Assembly: GCA_964555935.1 (NCBI GenBank)
Contig: CAZKUN010000121.1
Coordinates: 1 to 26,505 of the forward strand
DNA: 26,505 nt
Origin: CAZKUN01 sp964555935
GTDB lineage: Bacteria > Armatimonadota > Zipacnadia > Zipacnadales > VGFC01
Direction of reading: 5' to 3'
Position numbers and translations under genes: made by a program. Numbering within the stretch: the stretch's first letter is position 1; the number at the start of each line of letters is the position of its first letter. Of the stretch, positions 23,860-26,505 are shown piece by piece. Below the pieces are notes generated by a model. It was not told the origin of the DNA and searched no databases. It saw nothing but the letters and a program-made list of their open reading frames with translations.

Positions 23860-24915
23860 TTGAACGCGCTTACCATCGAAGTCAGCGGGAGTTACCGAGA
23901 TCAGGGCCGACAGCATGGCGAGGCTCTCGCGCCGGTCATCCAAGAGATCATGGATGAGGTGCTGACGAAGGACACGTGGGACGCGGCGAAGGTAGACAGT
24001 TTGCTGCTCTCGATAGAGGGCAACTTCAGACGCTCGGCGCCTGGCGTTTTGGAGGAGATCGACGGTATCGCGGAGGGCAGCGGGGCGGCCTATGAGGACA
24101 TTCTGGCATACAACGCGCTCGCGGATATCTGGATGGTCCACAAGTTCTGCAGCACGGCGGCTTGGGCCGACACGCCTGACGGCATCATCATCGGCAAGAC
24201 CAACGACATCGGCCGCGATCACGAGAAGTACCACCACCCGTTCAGGCGCCGCTCGGGCGACGGGCTGGCGGCCGTGTGGGCGACCTGGCCCGGCACGGTG
24301 TGGTCGAACTGCTTCGTCAACGAGGCGGGGCTGGCGCACGGCGGCGCCAGTCTGGGAATGGACATTCGCAACGAGGCAGGGATCCCATCAAACTGCATGT
24401 ATCGCGTCATCATGGATCAGTGCGAGACGGTGGAAGCAATGGTCGAGCTGTGTGGACGAGTGCCCGTGATGCACCATCCATCTCACAACGTGTTCGCCGA
24501 TAAGACCGGCGCGTTGGTTGCCACCGAGTTGACGCCGGAGGGCGCTCGGATCTGCCAAGGGCCCGGCGCGACGCACGTTGCGGTCACCAATCACTTCTGC
24601 GCTGGGCCGGATGAGGGCAAAGACAACGCGGAGCTGCGCCTGGTTGAGAACAGCCGGCGGCGTCTCGCGAACATCGAACGCCTGTCGGAGTCGCTGGATC
24701 ATACGGTCGAAGGGATGCAGAGCCTCGTCCGCGACCACGCGGCATCGGGCCAGGTCTGCCAACACGGGAATGAGGATATGTGGAGTTCGACGGCTTACGT
24801 CGCCATCCCCTCGCAGCGCCGATTCCTGATGGCGCGGGGTCAGCCGTGTGAGGCGGAGTTCTTGGAGGTTGCGCTGAGATCGGCCCCGACGGACTCGGCG
24901 GCCTCTACTATCTGA
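23860..24915 (+). CDS. C45-type N-terminal-nucleophile hydrolase (acyltransferase/acylaminohydrolase-like)
   Basis: The start is TTG 23860, chosen because GGGAGG lies six bases upstream and the protein then begins at the family's first strand (LTIEVSGSYRDQGRQHGEAL). The product is 351 residues. IDGIAEGSGAAYEDILAYNAL (about 67-87) is the typical helix before the nucleophile. HKFCSTAAWADTPDGIIIGKTND (95-116) carries Cys97, the expected self-processing N-terminal nucleophile, followed by the usual N-D pair. WSNCFVNEAGLAHGGASL fits the second core strand pair. Relatives include isopenicillin N acyltransferase and assorted amide hydrolases, so an amide or acyl bond is the likely target. No signal peptide is seen. 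Its last 76 bases overlap the 3' end of the convergent Ldh gene. What it contributes to a sugar locus is unclear; deacylation of an N-acyl sugar or amide is one guess. Confidence 0.85.
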   Translation: MNALTIEVSGSYRDQGRQHGEALAPVIQEIMDEVLTKDTWDAAKVDSLLLSIEGNFRRSAPGVLEEIDGIAEGSGAAYEDILAYNALADIWMVHKFCSTAAWADTPDGIIIGKTNDIGRDHEKYHHPFRRRSGDGLAAVWATWPGTVWSNCFVNEAGLAHGGASLGMDIRNEAGIPSNCMYRVIMDQCETVEAMVELCGRVPVMHHPSHNVFADKTGALVATELTPEGARICQGPGATHVAVTNHFCAGPDEGKDNAELRLVENSRRRLANIERLSESLDHTVEGMQSLVRDHAASGQVCQHGNEDMWSSTAYVAIPSQRRFLMARGQPCEAEFLEVALRSAPTDSAASTI

Positions 24916-25916
24916 CGCCACGTGCCGTCATCGATGGGGATGCCGTCCGCGAGTCTCTCTTCTTCCCGCCTGAACTCGGGCTCGCCGGGCGCGAGGACTT
25001 CGTCCACGCCGGGCAACAGGGGCGGACTCTTGACGTATTCGGTCAACTGCTCCACGTGCTTCTCGAACTCAACAGGAGTCGCGAAGGCGGCGATATCGGT
25101 GACCGTAATAAAGAGCGCCTGAAGTCCGAGCGCGTCGGAGCTTCCACTGCAGCCGGCCCCGCTGAGCGCGCCAGCCATGATGTCCATCATCATGCACAGG
25201 CCGAAGCCCTTGTAGCCCACCGATCCGCCAAGAGGCAGCAGCGCTCCCTGGGGAGGGCCGTAGAACGCGGCCGGGTCGGTCGACGGGTTGCCATCGGAGT
25301 CGATGATCCACCCCTCGGGTAGCGTGTCGCCCTTGTTGCGCGCGACCCTCAGCTTGCCCTCAGCGCAGACGCTGGAGGTCATGTCCAGCAAGAAGGGCCG
25401 GTCTCGGCCCGTCGGTATCGCGCACGCCATTGGGTTGGGCGAGAGCCTGCGCTCGACGCCGCCCCACGACGCCATGCACAGCCCGCCGCCGTGGTTGTTG
25501 ACCATCGCCATTCCGATCATGCCCCGCTCCGCCGCCATCATCGGGTACTCGCCGAGCCTGCCGACGTGATTGGAGTTGCGGACGGCGACCGAACTCGAGC
25601 CGCACTGCGCCGCCTTGTCGATGGCGATCTCCATCGCCTTCCCGCCGACGATCTGTCCGGACCCGTAGTTGCCGTCCAACAAGGCGGTGGCGGGCGTCTC
25701 GCGGATGACGTCAACGGGAACTCCAGGCACGACCTGCTTCTCGCGGATCATGACGAGATACTGCGGGATGCGGATGACGCCGTGGGAATCATGCCCAAGC
25801 AGATTCGAGGCGACCAATGACGCGGCGACGATCCGCGCTTCATCGGCCGGCACGCCTGCCCCCTCGAAGATGCTCGAAGCGACGTCTTCCAACTGCTCGC
25901 GCGCGAAGGTCGGCAT
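24840..25916 (-). CDS. Ldh-family (malate/L-lactate/sulfolactate-type) NAD(P) dehydrogenase
   Basis: The 358-residue protein starts at ATG 25916 with AAGGAG five bases upstream. It shows the family landmarks GHDSHGVIRIPQYL (41-54), whose His residues line the active site, and SNHVGRLGEYPMMA (115-128). GGVERRLSPNPMACAIP (152-168) and KGFGLCMMMDIMAGALSGAG follow. The family reduces or oxidises 2-oxo/2-hydroxy acids such as malate, lactate, sulfolactate, ureidoglycolate or diketogulonate. In this context a sugar-acid step after sugar oxidation is plausible, but the substrate is not readable. It ends inside the C45 gene (76-base tail-to-tail overlap) and is divergent from the PHP gene. Confidence 0.9.
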   Translation of the reverse strand: MPTFAREQLEDVASSIFEGAGVPADEARIVAASLVASNLLGHDSHGVIRIPQYLVMIREKQVVPGVPVDVIRETPATALLDGNYGSGQIVGGKAMEIAIDKAAQCGSSSVAVRNSNHVGRLGEYPMMAAERGMIGMAMVNNHGGGLCMASWGGVERRLSPNPMACAIPTGRDRPFLLDMTSSVCAEGKLRVARNKGDTLPEGWIIDSDGNPSTDPAAFYGPPQGALLPLGGSVGYKGFGLCMMMDIMAGALSGAGCSGSSDALGLQALFITVTDIAAFATPVEFEKHVEQLTEYVKSPPLLPGVDEVLAPGEPEFRREEERLADGIPIDDGTWRQIVEAAESVGADLSATSKNSASHG

Positions 25917-26053
25917 GGTGGCTCCTTGTGAGGACAGCGTTGACAGACCACTCTTCGGCGTCGCTCCGGCGGGCCCTTCCGCGACGCCGAGGCATTGGCG
26001 CGCGCGGCGACGAACGATGTCCTGAACCGGCCGGTCACGGAAACGAGGGCAGC
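25917..26053. promoter_or_regulatory. Divergent spacer between Ldh and PHP genes
   Basis: These 137 bases separate divergent starts. Apart from the two ribosome-binding sites (AAGGAG on the minus strand, GAGGG on the plus) no element stands out. Promoters for both genes are expected here from layout only. Confidence 0.25.
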
Positions 26054-26505
26054 ATGGACTATCAGCTTCTCTGGGGCGATCTGCACAACCACAGCGCGGT
26101 GGGGCTGTTCCACTACTCGAAGGGGTCACTCGAACGCGTCATCGACATCGCGCGGAGCCACCTCGATTTCTTCGCGTTCACGGGCCACGCTCACTGGCAC
26201 GACATGCCGATCATGCCTAACGACGGGCACCTGAAGTGGAAGGAGGGATTCGATCGCCATACCGAGCTGTGGCCAAGCACGAAACGCCTGATGGCCGAGG
26301 CGAATGACGACGGTCGATTCGTCGCGTTCTTGGGCTATGAATGGCACTCAGCGGAGTTCGGCGACCGCAGCGTGATCTATCCGGATGACACCGGAGAACT
26401 GGTCCATGCCGGTCACGCCGCAGACCTGAACGCTCACGCCGCGAGCGCGGGGGCGCTGCTGATCCCGCACCACATAGGCTATCGCTCCGGCCTGCCCGGG
26501 CGAGG
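26054..26505 (+). CDS. PHP-domain metal-dependent phosphoesterase-like protein (3' partial)
   Basis: It starts at ATG 26054 after GAGGGC and runs off the right edge, so only 150 residues are visible. WGDLHNHSA (residues 7-15) carries the metal-binding D-L-H-x-H of PHP proteins. HLDFFAFTGHAHWHD (36-50), FLGYEWHSAEFGD (92-104) and LLIPHHIGY (135-143) give the further His, Glu and Asp ligands in the usual order. This resembles DUF3604-type and other PHP hydrolases found beside sugar genes. No signal peptide is seen. Its substrate, whether phosphoester or another hydrolysable bond, is unknown. It is divergent from the Ldh gene. Confidence 0.85.
   Translation, partial: MDYQLLWGDLHNHSAVGLFHYSKGSLERVIDIARSHLDFFAFTGHAHWHDMPIMPNDGHLKWKEGFDRHTELWPSTKRLMAEANDDGRFVAFLGYEWHSAEFGDRSVIYPDDTGELVHAGHAADLNAHAASAGALLIPHHIGYRSGLPGR

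Noticed and set aside
1..26505. tRNA, rRNA, riboswitch, integrase, transposase or toxin-antitoxin genes
   Set aside because: None was recognised on either strand by reading; a tRNAscan/Infernal run would settle small RNAs.

Overview
The window is GC-rich bacterial DNA with tightly packed genes, good Shine-Dalgarno sites and many Sec-type signal peptides. It contains no rRNA, tRNA, CRISPR array or transposase. Its content (secreted TIM-barrel hydrolases, beta-helix proteins, LamG modules, Gfo/Idh/MocA oxidoreductases, REP-like hairpins in genes and spacers) suggests an uncultured Planctomycetota-, Armatimonadota- or Hydrogenedentota-like bacterium. The lineage is an inference from gene style; no marker gene is present.

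Layout. (1) 1-6664, + strand: a sugar ABC importer. It has the tail of a probable RbsA-type ATPase, an RbsC-type permease, and a second permease whose frame runs without a stop into a periplasmic sugar-binding protein. These are followed by a secreted TIM-barrel glycosidase, a small unknown ORF and a secreted beta-helix protein. (2) 6706-17630, - strand: a TIM-barrel glycosidase and a GH110-like alpha-galactosidase form a two-gene operon. Next comes a type IIG restriction-modification gene with one frame break, then a GH95 alpha-L-fucosidase-like enzyme with a C-terminal LamG module. (3) 17778-21490, + strand: a 1237-residue secreted glycosidase-like protein whose last 120 residues are out of frame after a run of nine G. 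(4) 21503-23695, - strand: a Gfo/Idh/MocA oxidoreductase followed by a zinc-less MDR dehydrogenase. (5) 23860-26505: a C45-type N-terminal-nucleophile hydrolase (+), an Ldh-family dehydrogenase (-) whose 3' end overlaps it, and the start of a PHP-domain phosphoesterase-like protein (+).

Together the genes look like a carbohydrate-use locus without SusC/SusD. Secreted enzymes, including fucosidase- and alpha-galactosidase-type ones, would release sugars from a decorated glycan. The ABC system would import them and the three NAD(P)-type dehydrogenases could oxidise them. The substrate is not shown by the sequence.

The most unusual items are the permease/binding-protein fusion with an internal ribosome-binding site, and a dispersed hairpin family with the core CGG-N-TC / GA-N'-CCG in which N and N' covary. 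Others are two REP doublets lying in frame inside the restriction gene, an apparently circularly permuted LamG module on the GH95 enzyme, and that enzyme's altered catalytic residues. Three genes have single-base frame breaks, two of them in G runs, so some may be assembly errors.
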